Positions 4,972 through 5,209 of a stretch of DNA of 5,209 nt are shown one piece after another. Made by a program: the position numbers and the translations under genes. The first letter of the stretch is position 1. Each line of letters opens with the position of its first letter. The notes under the pieces were generated by a model. The model was given only the letters and a program-made list of their open reading frames with translations. It was not told where the DNA came from and ran no database searches. Location: contig CAVOBC010000343.1 in NCBI GenBank assembly GCA_963693635.1, forward strand, positions 1 through 5,209, written 5' to 3'. This DNA comes from CAVOBC01 sp963693635 (GTDB lineage: Bacteria; Pseudomonadota; Gammaproteobacteria; Pseudomonadales; Azotimanducaceae).

Positions 4972-5209
4972 TTCGCTGGCGCTACCTTCTTGTCCCATCA
5001 ACAATCTCTTGCAGATAACCGCACTACTCGACGTCAGCCATTGACCTCTGCTCGTTTCAGTCAATCACCCCCCCTGATTGAGATAGTCGCTCATCTCTGG
5101 AAAAATCCTCAAAACATCAGGAATACCGATAGTCGAGGCGTATTCTCAAAATACTGCACTTTGATTTGCCACTCTGCCTCCTTGCCTCTTTGCCACCCGG
5201 AACAATGTG
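4972..5209. other. non-coding end of window, less GC-rich, with a small inverted repeat
   Basis: No coding frame is supported. The region contains TCAATCA (5061-5067) and TGATTGA (5075-5081), a perfect 7-bp inverted repeat around seven C residues. GATAGTCG occurs twice (5082-5089 and 5128-5135). Composition is visibly richer in A and T than the coding part. It could be the upstream region of a gene beyond the window; an ATG at 5204-5206 has too little context to judge. Confidence 0.4.

Noticed and set aside
5204..5209. ATG near the right edge as a gene start
   Set aside because: Only two codons are visible and there is no clear ribosome binding site.

Overview
This looks like a chromosomal accessory stretch from a high-GC bacterium. 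Coding regions are strongly GC-rich at third codon positions, and the gene families are typical of actinobacterial or proteobacterial degraders of lipids and organic acids. Taxonomy cannot be settled from the window. The last ~200 bases are visibly less GC-rich than the rest. I see no RNA genes, no CRISPR array and no convincing novel defence or biosynthetic system.

Layout, left to right. Bases 3-557 (+) are the 3' part of an intact CoA-pyrophosphatase-like Nudix hydrolase whose start lies outside the window. A possible few-codon TetR N-terminal remnant follows. Bases ~785-1185 (-) hold the C-terminal half of a phytanoyl-CoA dioxygenase (PhyH) family protein, truncated and frameshifted. Bases 1218-~1724 (-) hold the C-terminal domain of a 3-hydroxyisobutyrate-dehydrogenase-type enzyme without its NAD-binding domain. 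Bases 1798-2901 (-) are an intact TauD/TfdA-type 2-oxoglutarate dioxygenase. Bases 3214-3951 (-) are an intact enoyl-CoA hydratase/isomerase family protein with a strong ribosome binding site and a strong hairpin just past its stop. Bases ~4050-4372 (+) are the C-terminal third of a short-chain dehydrogenase with a frameshift. Bases 4373-4783 hold short coding-like pieces I cannot identify. Bases ~4784-4944 (+) are the end of an IS91-type transposase broken by two frameshifts. The rest is non-coding with a few inverted repeats.

The window reads as a partly decayed catabolic gene cluster next to a dead insertion sequence. Two intact genes (TauD-like dioxygenase and enoyl-CoA hydratase-like protein) sit among remnants of a second dioxygenase, a 3-hydroxyacid dehydrogenase and a short-chain dehydrogenase. 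Together these families could once have made an oxidation pathway working on acyl-CoA or hydroxy-acid intermediates, but that link is inferred from proximity only. The terminator-like hairpin and the 312-base gap suggest that the two intact genes are transcribed separately. The best material for follow-up is the set of frameshifted remnants, which an ORF caller would miss or mis-annotate, and the non-standard active site of the hydratase-like protein.
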